This document shows, in pieces, positions 50,262-58,410 of a DNA stretch of 64,000 bases. Below the pieces are notes generated by a model that did not search any database, was not told where the DNA came from, and saw nothing but the letters and a program-made list of their open reading frames with translations. This DNA comes from Actinoplanes sp. TBRC 11911 (GTDB lineage: Bacteria > Actinomycetota > Actinomycetes > Mycobacteriales > Micromonosporaceae), in the NCBI RefSeq assembly GCF_012933445.1, contig NZ_JABBNC010000040.1:1-64000 (forward strand). The letters are read 5' to 3'. Position 1 is the stretch's first letter; each line of letters begins with the position of its first letter. Position numbers and translations under genes: made by a program.

Positions 50262-51529
50262 CCTCGCGGGAGCCCGCCCGATTCCCGGCCACCCGGCTCG
50301 GTGTCCGCGACGCTGTCATCGAGGCCCTGGCAGGTAGTCTGCAGCGGCCCGGACGCGCGATCCTTACCATGCTGGGCACCATCCTGGGCGTCGGCGCCTT
50401 TGTCGCGGTGCTGGGCCTTACCTCCACCGCCACCGGGCAAATCTCCACCCAGTTCACCGTCCTGCAGGCCACCACCGTCAACGTTGTCGACCGAGCGTCG
50501 GCCGACGGGGCAAACCGGCCGGAGAATGCCGGTGACCCCAGCGCGGCGCGGCCACCGATCAGCTTTCCCAGCGATGCCGGCGAGCGGATCGAACGGCTCA
50601 ACGGCGTCCAAGCCGCCGGCCTGTGGTGGATCGCTCCGTTGGGCAGAACCGGCATCAGCTCGAACCCCAACGGTGCCGGTGACGGCGAAGGCCTCAAGGT
50701 TTACGCCGCCGCCCCCGGGGCGATCGCCGCTATGGAAGTGACACTGGTTACCGGCGCCACATTGGATCCCTTCGTGGAACAGCACCACGAGCGGGCGATC
50801 ATGCTGAGCGCCGCGGCCGCGGCCCGGCTCGGTGTCCGCGATCTGACGGCGCGACCGGCGGTCTTCCTGGGGGATCTCGCCTACACCGTCGTCGGAATCT
50901 ATTCGGACAGCCGGCGAAATCCCGAGGTTTCGCTCGGAGCGCTGATTCCGGCGAGTACCGCGCTCCGGGACTTCGGGAATCCCGACCCCGGCGAGATGCC
51001 GGCGACATTGGTGATCGCTACCCGGGTCGGCGCGGCGCAACTGGTCGCCCGGCAGGCGCCCTTGGCGCTGCGACCGGATGAGCCAGACAGTCTGGTGGCC
51101 ATCGCCCCACCGGACCCGCATACGCTTCGGGACAAGGTGTCGGGCGATCTTACCGGACTGTTTCTGGCACTCGCCGGCGTTTCGCTGACCATCGGAACCG
51201 TCGGAATCGCCAACACGACCCTGGTGTCCGTGCTGGAGCGGGTGGGCGAGATCGGTCTGCGCCGATCGTTGGGGGCACGGCCTCGGCACATCGCCGCCCA
51301 GTTCCTCATCGAGTCATTGCTGACGGGCACGATCGGTGGCCTCGTCGGCACGAGTTTGGGCGTCGTCGCGGTGATCATGGTTGCTGCCGCCCGCCACTGG
51401 ACAGCGGTCATCGATCCGGCAGTGACGTTGCCCGCGCCTGTCCTGGGCAGCGTCGTCGGGCTTCTCGCGGGACTTTATCCGGCGTTGCGAGCCGCGAACA
51501 TCGACCCGATCACCGCGCTGCGGTCATGA
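50258..51529 (+). CDS. MacB/FtsX-type ABC permease
   Basis: A 423-aa permease. The first transmembrane helix (AILTMLGTILGVGAFVAVLGLTSTA) is followed by a large extracellular MacB periplasmic-core domain (about 60-280). Three closing helices follow, with the FtsX signature ISLT/NTTLVSVLERVGEIGLRRSLGARPRHIAAQFLIESLLTG and the final VVGLLAGLYPALRAANIDPITALR. With the adaptor and ATPase it should export a peptide, siderophore or lipid; no precursor gene is obvious except the divergent secreted protein. Confidence 0.93.
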   Translation: MTSREPARFPATRLGVRDAVIEALAGSLQRPGRAILTMLGTILGVGAFVAVLGLTSTATGQISTQFTVLQATTVNVVDRASADGANRPENAGDPSAARPPISFPSDAGERIERLNGVQAAGLWWIAPLGRTGISSNPNGAGDGEGLKVYAAAPGAIAAMEVTLVTGATLDPFVEQHHERAIMLSAAAAARLGVRDLTARPAVFLGDLAYTVVGIYSDSRRNPEVSLGALIPASTALRDFGNPDPGEMPATLVIATRVGAAQLVARQAPLALRPDEPDSLVAIAPPDPHTLRDKVSGDLTGLFLALAGVSLTIGTVGIANTTLVSVLERVGEIGLRRSLGARPRHIAAQFLIESLLTGTIGGLVGTSLGVVAVIMVAAARHWTAVIDPAVTLPAPVLGSVVGLLAGLYPALRAANIDPITALRS

Positions 51530-51589
51530 CCGAGCCGCACCGGCGCCTGGACATGGGGTGAAGAAGCCCTTTGGCGTAGTCACCGGCTG

Positions 51590-52171
51590 CACGTGTATGT
51601 CGACAACGACCCTCTCGTCCTGACGGATGCCCGTGCCCTGCTGGCCAGCAGTCCCCAGGGTGCCACCGCGTATATCGACGTCGACCTGTACGACCCGGCG
51701 CGCATCCTGGGCGAGGCGGCGCAGACCCTCGACTTCGGCAAGCCGGTGGCGTTGATGCTGATGGGCATTCTGGGCCACGTCGAGTCGGACGACGAGGCCA
51801 GGTCGATCATCGAGCGGTTGATGTCGGTCTTCCCGGCGGGCAGCTACGTGGCGATGTACGACGGCGGCGACACGGATCCGGACGTCGTCGAGGCGACGCG
51901 CATCTGGAACGTGTCCGCCAACCCGAAATATCACCTGCGCAGCCCCGTACGCCTCGCCGCGCTGCTGAGCGGTCTGGAAATGGTCGATCCTGGTGTGGCA
52001 TCGGTGACTCGGTGGAAGCCGGACGCCGAGGCGCCCGCGCAGCCCGAGATCGCTCAGTTCGCCGCCGTGGCCCTTAGGCGTAGCGTGCGGATGTGCGATG
52101 GTGATGACGATATTGTGGAGTTCGCCGACGGCGTCCACGTACAGCCGGGAGGGGTCCGGGGCCGCGGCTGA
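51590..52171 (+). pseudogene. 5'-truncated DUF574 methyltransferase
   Basis: The frame opens in the middle of the actinobacterial DUF574 (methyltransf_19) fold: VYVDNDPLVLTDARALL normally lies about 90 residues in. It continues through LMLMGILGHV and SYVAMYDGGD to the family end (VALRR), followed by about 30 unrelated residues. The N-terminal SAM-binding motif (FLDIGTGLPT type) is missing. The break lies between the ABC permease stop (51529) and 51590, and no ribosome-binding site is seen. It cannot be a working methyltransferase of the family. It is probably a relic left when the export cassette or the downstream accessory genes inserted. Confidence 0.75.
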
Positions 52172-52298
52172 GCCCCCAGCCGGCGAGGTGCCGAGGAACC
52201 GCACCTCGCGTCCTCCCGGCGAGTGAAAGCTCGCAACGAAACGGCTGACGGCTCAACACCGACGCGTTCGCGCGGCCGTCCTGCGCCATGATGAGCCG

Positions 52299-53009
52299 GT
52301 GACCGACGACGTCCTGAGTCAGATTCTCTCGTTGCGGGAACGTGGTAGCACGCCCAAGCAGATCGCCAAGGCACTCGGGCTGCGGCCCGCGGTCGTCGCC
52401 CCGCTCATCCGCCAAGCTGCCGAGGCCCATCAGGGCGGCGTCGACCCGGCCGAGCGGTCGCTGATGGGTTGCTGGATCAGCCCCGGCTGGAGCGCCGGCC
52501 TGGGACTCGACGACGTACCGCAATGGGCTGCCGCCGATCCGATTGGTGCCGCCGATCCCGACGCGGGTGGCCTCGCGAAGATTCTCATCGTCCGTCGAGA
52601 GCGCGCCAGCCGCGTCACAGTCTGCGGCTACCTAGTTGATGTGTACTGCTTGGGCGTCAAAGACAGCATCGGCCCGCAACTCATCGGCTCTGGCTCCGTC
52701 GACGCGTACCGCCATAATTTTTTCGAGGCATTCAATACTCCTGCTCTTCCCGCTCCTGTGGAGCTCGCCCAGGATCTAATCCACGGTGCCGTCGCCTACG
52801 CCCGCGGCCTTGGCTTCGAGCCGGCGGCCAATTTCGCCTTGACCGCCCCGTACCTCGGTACGTCGACCGGACCCACGGCGATCCGCTTCGGCCGCGAGGG
52901 CAAGCCGTTCTACATCTCCGGCCCGTACGACAACCCCCGCGCTGTTATCGCAACCCTCGAGACCACCGCAGGGCCCGGCAACTACCACTACCTCACGCAC
53001 CTGCGGTAA
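52299..53009 (+). CDS. conserved hypothetical protein with N-terminal HTH
   Basis: A 236-aa protein. Residues 1-45 are a helix-turn-helix (VLSQILSLRERGSTPKQIAKALGLRPAVVAPLIRQA). The rest is a conserved-looking globular domain (VTVCGYLVDVYCLGVKDSIGPQLIGSGSVDAYRHNFFEAF, APVELAQDLIHGAVAYARGLGFEPAANFALTAPYLG) found beside various domains in actinobacteria without assigned function. CATGAT lies 6 nt before GTG 52299, so the transcript may be leaderless. It is convergent with the small NLR-partner gene. Confidence 0.8.
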   Translation: MTDDVLSQILSLRERGSTPKQIAKALGLRPAVVAPLIRQAAEAHQGGVDPAERSLMGCWISPGWSAGLGLDDVPQWAAADPIGAADPDAGGLAKILIVRRERASRVTVCGYLVDVYCLGVKDSIGPQLIGSGSVDAYRHNFFEAFNTPALPAPVELAQDLIHGAVAYARGLGFEPAANFALTAPYLGTSTGPTAIRFGREGKPFYISGPYDNPRAVIATLETTAGPGNYHYLTHLR

Positions 53010-53051
53010 CCAAGGATCCCCGGGATCCGTTACTGGTGATCACCACAATCA

Positions 53052-53465
53052 CTACCGGCGAGGGTTAATCGCGGCGGGGTCGCCGAACGAGATGCCGCCC
53101 TGGACATCCCGGGCCTGCACCACATTTCCCTCGACCGAGCCGGAGACGTTGTTGATGACGCCGCCGGTTCCCGCCGTCAGCGCGGGCGCCAGGTCTCGCC
53201 AAAGGCGCCGGAGTTCCTGATCAAACCTTGGGTCCTCGGCCGCAGCCCGTGCGAGTTCCTCGCGAAGCGACTCAATTCGGGTGTCGTCCGCAGGATCAGC
53301 CTCGGCCTCGACGAGTGCCGCCTGCGCCGAGCCACGTCCCCGGAACCGCCGTTTGATCAGCCCAGCGAGCGCGGCGAACGCAGCCTTCCCGCCCTCGGTC
53401 AGCGCTTCGGCCGCATTCGTCGCCAACGTAAGCGCGACCGCGGCAAAGATATCCTCGCCCGCCAT
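53052..53465 (-). CDS. putative Bell/HeLo-like cell-death effector with RHIM-like amyloid motif
   Basis: A 137-aa protein. Residues 1-95 are predicted helical: an amphipathic/hydrophobic N-terminus (EDIFAAVALTLATNAAEAL), a basic hinge (LIKRRFRGRG) and an acidic coiled part. The C-terminus (about 103-128) is a Gly/Asn/Val-rich motif ending GNVVQARDVQGGISFG at 113-128. The same motif starts the NLR gene at 54762. Known: bacterial NLR-associated amyloid motifs (RHIM-like BASS class) link an NLR to an effector whose N-terminal Bell domain is an analogue of fungal HeLo/MLKL pore formers. Bell identity here is inferred from helical content, size and motif position. ATG 53465 is chosen; an upstream in-frame 41 codons look non-coding. 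Confidence 0.72.
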   Translation of the reverse strand: MAGEDIFAAVALTLATNAAEALTEGGKAAFAALAGLIKRRFRGRGSAQAALVEAEADPADDTRIESLREELARAAAEDPRFDQELRRLWRDLAPALTAGTGGVINNVSGSVEGNVVQARDVQGGISFGDPAAINPRR

Positions 53466-53588
53466 CGTCACTCCCAGTTCCTCAGGTCGGACCGGCATGC
53501 CGACCGAGTCGACGTGCCCGATGCACGGAACCACAGACATGCGTGAGCATAGATGCACATCTACCGCCGCGGATGGTCCGGTCAACAT

Positions 53589-53861
53589 CCCGACGCCGCG
53601 CCGCCGGCTTCGGTTCTTGCCTCCGGATCTTGGTGGGGTGATCGTCTGACATTACACAGCGAGTAGCGATTGAGATTGGAGAGTCCGCGCCATCCTCGCT
53701 GCCCCGCGCGCGGTCGATCAACCACTGAAACGCTGGATCACCTTGATTGGACAGTGAAAGTCCATTCACATGAGCGCGTCGCTGTCGGCGCGTTTGACCC
53801 CCAACATGGGTCATGATATCGTCACGCAGAGTTACATTGCCTCTCGGGTAGTGAGGAAAGT
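53589..53861. other. divergent region between effector and NLR operon
   Basis: 273 bp (about 396 bp from the chosen effector start) hold the promoters of both transcription units. Locally AT-richer than the window (53640-53760, with runs such as GACATTACACAGCGAG), which hints at foreign origin. GAGGAAAG just before 53862 serves as ribosome-binding site. No operator is recognised. Confidence 0.5.
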
Positions 53862-54131
53862 ATGACTCGACAGTGGAAAGCTGACTCATCGGCGTCATTC
53901 TTTCGGCGGTTGGGGAAGTCCTCTCACGAGCTTGCGCAAACCTCTGGTGACGGCAGTTGCCCGGATGTCTGGGAACTCGACAACGGCGACGTGGTGGTAA
54001 TCGGGACGGATCTGACCGCGTCGTACGAGTCCAGGCTCCCTGACGGTGTCACCATCGACCCTGGCGAGCGCCTCGTCGTGATACCACGTGCAACGATCCT
54101 GGCGGCCAAGGCGGATATTCCCGATGCGTGA
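53862..54131 (+). CDS. small conserved protein of the NLR operon
   Basis: An 89-aa protein: N-terminal basic/helical segment (FFRRLGKSSHELAQTS), then WELDNGDVVVIGTDLTASYESRLPDGVTIDPGERLVVIPRATILAAKADIPDA. In actinobacteria similar small proteins occur directly before DUF6879 genes, as here (8-bp overlap). Its role is unknown; a substrate-binding or regulator partner of the DUF6879 protein is a guess. First gene of the probable operon ending in the NLR. Confidence 0.75.
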   Translation: MTRQWKADSSASFFRRLGKSSHELAQTSGDGSCPDVWELDNGDVVVIGTDLTASYESRLPDGVTIDPGERLVVIPRATILAAKADIPDA

Positions 54132-54732
54132 TCTTCTTGATGGCGCGGTGGGCGAGCTTATGGAGCTTGACGCCTATCGCGCGGACTTTGAAGAGAACTT
54201 CTGGACGACGACCGCGCCAGGATTCTGGAAACTCGAACGCCAGCAATTCTTCCAAGAGCCCGGAAACAAGAGCTGGGAAGCCTTCGCGCAAGGTGACTGG
54301 CAGGAGTCGCTACGCATTATCGACGCCGACCGGCCCGAGATGATCGAATATTATCGGAAGGTCGAGGCGCGTGGGTTCGTCACTCGACGTGTCCGCGTCG
54401 TCGAGCAACCCATCATTCCCTACCTTCAGTGGGAACTGCGGGTCCTGCGGATGCGGGATCAGTACGGCGGGAGTGTACGGATCGTCACCGGCGAGCAGGT
54501 CGCGGAGTTTGAGCGCGAAGGCCCGCTGCCGGAGATCTACACCCACGGGACTACCGTGATGTATCAGGCCGTCTATGGCGACGACGGGGTCCTGGAGTCC
54601 GCGCGCCGGTTCATTGACCGTGACCTTGTCGTGCGCTGCCAGCGCGTCATTCAGGACCTTTACGCGATCGGACAGCCGTTGGGGCCGTTCTTCGCCGAGC
54701 ACGTCGCGGCCCTAACGCCGCCCCTGCCGTAA
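54124..54732 (+). CDS. DUF6879-family protein
   Basis: A 202-aa protein: LLDGAVGELMELDAYRADFEENFW at the start, then FAQGDWQESLRIID, YYRKVEARGFVTRRVRVVEQPIIPYLQWEL, VYGDDGVLESARRFID and a C-terminal helix. This order fits the actinobacterial DUF6879 family, which is often found next to XRE regulators or signalling genes and has no known activity. The ATG at 54124 overlaps the preceding gene, and the NLR starts 29 bp after its stop, so all three are probably on one mRNA. Confidence 0.8.
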   Translation: MRDLLDGAVGELMELDAYRADFEENFWTTTAPGFWKLERQQFFQEPGNKSWEAFAQGDWQESLRIIDADRPEMIEYYRKVEARGFVTRRVRVVEQPIIPYLQWELRVLRMRDQYGGSVRIVTGEQVAEFEREGPLPEIYTHGTTVMYQAVYGDDGVLESARRFIDRDLVVRCQRVIQDLYAIGQPLGPFFAEHVAALTPPLP

Positions 54733-54761
54733 CCGCCGACGCGTGTGATCGGATCGCTACG

Positions 54762-57176
54762 ATGCCTACCGACGAGCCCGCCGACGATGCGCTGTGGCAT
54801 GGCAATCGCCTCGGAGCGTCCGGGCCCACGGGCGACGTCGTTCAAGCCCGCGACGTGCAGGGCGGCGTGCACTTCCATCACTCGGAGCCCAGGAACGACG
54901 CCACATTCGCGGTTACGCCGTCGCAGCTTCCTGGTGATGTTCGCGGGTTCGTCAATCGGCACAGCGAGTTGGCAGACCTCTCCGGCGCACTGACCGGTGA
55001 GCCCGACGAGCCCCTGGCCGCGGCGGTCTCGGTGATCACTGGCACGGCCGGGGTTGGCAAGACCTCCTTGGCGCTGCACTGGGCACACCGCGTCCGCCAC
55101 CAGTTCCCGGACGGCCAGTTATATGTGAACCTGCGCGGCTACGATCCTGGCACGCCCGCCGCACCCGAGCAGGTGCTTGACCGGTTCCTGCGCGACCTCG
55201 GCGTCCCGGTCACGGCTATCCCGGTCCACTTGGAGGACCGGGCGTCGCTGTATCGGTCGTTGCTGGCCGATCGCCGAGTGATGGTGGTCCTCGACAACGC
55301 CGCGACCGTCGGCCAGGTGCGGCCGCTGCTCCCTGGGACATCCAGTGCTCTGGCCCTGGTGACCAGCCGCAACCGGCTCTCGGGTCTGATCGCCCGGCAC
55401 GGGGCCCTGCGGGTCGGTGTGGACATTCTGCGGGAGGACGACGCCGTTGATTTGCTGGGAACTGTGACCGCGCGGTACCGAGTCGACGATCAACGCCACG
55501 AACTGGTGGAGTTGGCCCGGCTTTGCGCCAGGCTGCCATTGGCGCTGCGCATCGCTGCCGAACGCGCTGCCAGCCGTCCCATGATGCGACTTGACGAACT
55601 CATCGCCGACCTGCGCGACGAGTCGGGGCTCTGGGACGCGCTCAGCGCCGACGGTGACGATGACACGGATGCCGTACGTACGGTGTTCGCATGGTCGTAC
55701 CGAGCTCTGCCCGAACCTGCCGCGCGCCTGTTCCACCTGCTCGGCTTGCACCCTGGCAACGATTTCAGCCTGCCGGCAACGGCTGCCCTCGCAGGATCTG
55801 ACACCAAACGGGTGCGACAGCAACTGGACGTGCTGGTTGGCGCACACCTGCTCGAACAACCGGTGCCTGGCCGATATCAGTTCCACGATCTGCTGCGTGC
55901 GTACGCGCTCGATCAGGTCCGGCTCCATGAGACTCCTGATACCCAGCGTGCCGTGCTGCGTCGAGTCCTCGGCTGGTACCTGCACACCGCGGACGGCGCT
56001 CAGACGCGTATCGCTCCCTTCGACAGGTATCACCTGACCGAACCCATCGCCGCTGACGTGCATCCACTCGCCTTCGACAGCTACGAGGCCGCGCTGCGTT
56101 GGTACCAGGTGGAGGCGACGAACCTCGTCGGTGCGACCCGGGCCGCTGCCGAAGCACAGCTGCATACGCTGGCCTGGCAACTCGCCGCTGTGCTGCGAGC
56201 CATCTACCTTCACCAGAACGCCTTCGACGACTGGCTGATCACCGGCCGCATCGGTGTCGACTCCGCGGCCCACGCCGGCGACCGAGCCGGGCAGGCCGAA
56301 GCGTCTGAAAGCCTCGGGAAGGCATACTTCCAGTCCCGCCGGCTCGATGAAGCCGAGAGCAGTCATCGCTCCGCCTTGGCCATCCGCCAGGATATCGGCG
56401 ACCAGTTCGGGGTCGCCAAATCAACCAATGCACTGGGATTGATTGCTCTGCGCCACCGTCGGCTTACCGACGCCCGGTCATTCTTCGACCAAAGCCGTAT
56501 GATCTTCCACGATCTTGGCGAACGCCGTTGGGAAGCGCTCATGCGCAGCAACCTCGCTGAGACGCTGTGCGAACTACAGCATGCGCAGGCCGCCGCTGTG
56601 ATCCTTGATGAGGCGCTGGCAGTGTTCCGGGAGCTCGGTGACCGTTTCGGCGTGGGTAACGCGTTGTTCCTGCTCAGCTGGGCGCGGCGAGAGCTCGGTG
56701 ATGTCGTCGGCGCACGTGCCGCCATCGATGATGCCCTCGCGATTGCCGAGGAAGACGAGAACCCGGTGTGGCAGGCGCATTGGCTCGTCGAACTGGGCAA
56801 AGTCCAGCGCACCGCGGCGCAACCCGCCGACGCGTTGACCTCCTATCAGCATGCCGCCTCTATCCAGCGCCGACTTGGCGACCGCAGCCGTGAAGCCTTC
56901 GCGATCGAGGGCGCCGGTCAGGCGTACGAGCAGATGGGTCGCGTTGACGAGGCGGTCGACTTCTATCGGGTCGCCGCCGAGACATACCGCGACCTCGACG
57001 ACCAGTGGAGCCTAGCCCAATGCCTGCAACACCTGGCCGGCGCCATTGACCAGCAGGGCTCGCCGGAGCAGGCCAGATCCTGCCGGGAACAGGCGCTTAC
57101 CGTGCTCGCCGAGTTCGACGACCCCGAGGCAACAGCGTTGCATCAGCGCGTCGTCCAGGCGCTCAGCGATGGATAG
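54762..57176 (+). CDS. NLR-like NB-ARC/TPR protein with N-terminal RHIM-like amyloid motif
   Basis: An 804-aa STAND NTPase. Residues 1-50 are low-complexity and carry GDVVQARDVQGGVHFH (24-39). NB-ARC follows: Walker A GTAGVGKTS (94-102), Walker B RRVMVVLDNA (about 172), sensor-like LALVTSRNRLSGL, GLPL-like LCARLPLALRIAAERAASRP, and the winged-helix region with ALPEPAARLFHLLGLHPGNDFS. From about residue 500 to the end are tetratricopeptide repeats (GQAEASESLGKAYFQSRRLDEAESSHRSALAIRQDIGD and onward, at least six). The TPR array would sense the trigger, the NB-ARC would oligomerise, and the motif would seed the matching motif of the divergent effector. Ends 14 bp inside the convergent formyltransferase gene. 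Confidence 0.85.
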   Translation: MPTDEPADDALWHGNRLGASGPTGDVVQARDVQGGVHFHHSEPRNDATFAVTPSQLPGDVRGFVNRHSELADLSGALTGEPDEPLAAAVSVITGTAGVGKTSLALHWAHRVRHQFPDGQLYVNLRGYDPGTPAAPEQVLDRFLRDLGVPVTAIPVHLEDRASLYRSLLADRRVMVVLDNAATVGQVRPLLPGTSSALALVTSRNRLSGLIARHGALRVGVDILREDDAVDLLGTVTARYRVDDQRHELVELARLCARLPLALRIAAERAASRPMMRLDELIADLRDESGLWDALSADGDDDTDAVRTVFAWSYRALPEPAARLFHLLGLHPGNDFSLPATAALAGSDTKRVRQQLDVLVGAHLLEQPVPGRYQFHDLLRAYALDQVRLHETPDTQRAVLRRVLGWYLHTADGAQTRIAPFDRYHLTEPIAADVHPLAFDSYEAALRWYQVEATNLVGATRAAAEAQLHTLAWQLAAVLRAIYLHQNAFDDWLITGRIGVDSAAHAGDRAGQAEASESLGKAYFQSRRLDEAESSHRSALAIRQDIGDQFGVAKSTNALGLIALRHRRLTDARSFFDQSRMIFHDLGERRWEALMRSNLAETLCELQHAQAAAVILDEALAVFRELGDRFGVGNALFLLSWARRELGDVVGARAAIDDALAIAEEDENPVWQAHWLVELGKVQRTAAQPADALTSYQHAASIQRRLGDRSREAFAIEGAGQAYEQMGRVDEAVDFYRVAAETYRDLDDQWSLAQCLQHLAGAIDQQGSPEQARSCREQALTVLAEFDDPEATALHQRVVQALSDG

Positions 57177-58017
57177 CGGGCCGTTGTGCCGGTGCCGACT
57201 CGACAATCCAGATCGGGCCGTCAGCGCACTCCACACGAATCCCGTCCGCAGGCTCCAGCCGCGTTCGTAACACCTTCAGCCATCGGCCACCGACCTCAGC
57301 GACCGGAGCGTGATCCGGTCCCATGAACCGGAACATGCGCACCTGGTTGTGCACCTGTGCCGCGGTCCGCGACCAGTCCACGGCGGAGAACTCGGGCTCG
57401 ACGAAGCCCGCATAGGACGCGTCGGCATCATCTTGCGGCACTCCGGGAAAGCCTTTCGTCACCTGGTCCAGCGCGATGGTAAGAACCTCGTCGAGAATGG
57501 GACGAAGCCGCTGCCACAACCGTGGTGGCGTGACGTCGTCATCCAGCGGGATACCACCGCGTTGAGCAAGGATGGGACCGGTGTCGAACTGTTCATCCAT
57601 GCGGTGAACCGTCAACCCGATCTCCGCGTCACCGTTCCGGATCGCCCACAACACCGGCGCCGGACCCCGATACTTCGGCAACAGCGACGAATGCACGTTG
57701 ATCACACCATAGCCAGGGGTGCGCAGCACGGATGCCGGCAGCTTCCAGTTGAAGCCATAGACCACCAGCAGATCGAGCCGGTATCCGCCCAATGTGTCGG
57801 CCAGCCCTTCGGCAGTACCGGGCAGCAGCAGGTCCATGCCCGGCGGCAACACCTCAAGCAGCCGACCGGCGACGGTAACCGCATGAGCGTCCGTCCAACT
57901 CTTCGGCTTCATCGAGCGGCAATACACGTATGCCACGGGTTCGTGGCCTGCCGCGACACACGTCGCGTGTAAGGCAGCGAACTCATCGATGCCGAAGGTC
58001 GCGAGAGCAACACGCAT
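57163..58017 (-). CDS. stand-alone formyltransferase (Fmt-like)
   Basis: A 284-aa protein of the 10-formyltetrahydrofolate formyltransferase fold, related to methionyl-tRNA formyltransferase. The catalytic Asn-His-Asp are in place: Asn107 and His109 (GVINVHSSLLPKYRGPAP) and Asp145 (MDEQFDTGPI). The C-terminal domain (about 200-284) is Fmt-like (FSAVDWSRTAAQVHNQVRMFRF, EVGGRWLKVLRTRLEP). It is not with def/priA genes as housekeeping fmt is, so it is likely a second, specialised enzyme, for example one formylating an amino sugar or an antibiotic precursor. ATG 58017 is chosen. Confidence 0.85.
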   Translation of the reverse strand: MRVALATFGIDEFAALHATCVAAGHEPVAYVYCRSMKPKSWTDAHAVTVAGRLLEVLPPGMDLLLPGTAEGLADTLGGYRLDLLVVYGFNWKLPASVLRTPGYGVINVHSSLLPKYRGPAPVLWAIRNGDAEIGLTVHRMDEQFDTGPILAQRGGIPLDDDVTPPRLWQRLRPILDEVLTIALDQVTKGFPGVPQDDADASYAGFVEPEFSAVDWSRTAAQVHNQVRMFRFMGPDHAPVAEVGGRWLKVLRTRLEPADGIRVECADGPIWIVESAPAQRPAIHR

Positions 58018-58410
58018 CGGGCCTGCCACGTCCGAGACGCTACCGGAGTCCCAGACAGTCGGACGGCTTTGGCGCTCCGCAGGCCCGGAGGCGGCACCGA
58101 TGCCGCTCCAACCGGATGTGAGGGATCCCTGTATGGGGTCATGGGTGCGGCTCACGTGAACCCCGATGCACTTAGTCTCGTGCGCATGGAATTCGAGTGG
58201 TTGTCCGCTCACTTTCTCCGCCGAGTTCGGCGAGTCGGGCTAGGGCCTTCGCGCGGCAGTGTGGTGGCCATGACGCAACAGCCGGGAGTGCGATAGCCGG
58301 TCGACGCGGCCGGCGAGGTCCACGTAGGCCGCCTCGAACGCCTCGTCGGTGTCGGCGCACGGGATCAGGCACCGACCAGTGCAGCCGGGGCCGGGCCTCG
58401 CCGGTCAGGT
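58018..58410. other. gap between formyltransferase and MFS genes
   Basis: 393 bp with no intact gene. On the minus strand, stretches near 58260-58405 read like protein in two different frames (VDLTGEARPRLHWSV, then CADTDEAFEAAYVDLAGRVDRL), as a frameshifted relic might, but no family is recognised. Confidence 0.4.

Noticed and set aside
58172..58405. Possible small gene between formyltransferase and MFS genes
   Set aside because: Protein-like stretches lie in two frames with no common start, stop or recognisable family.
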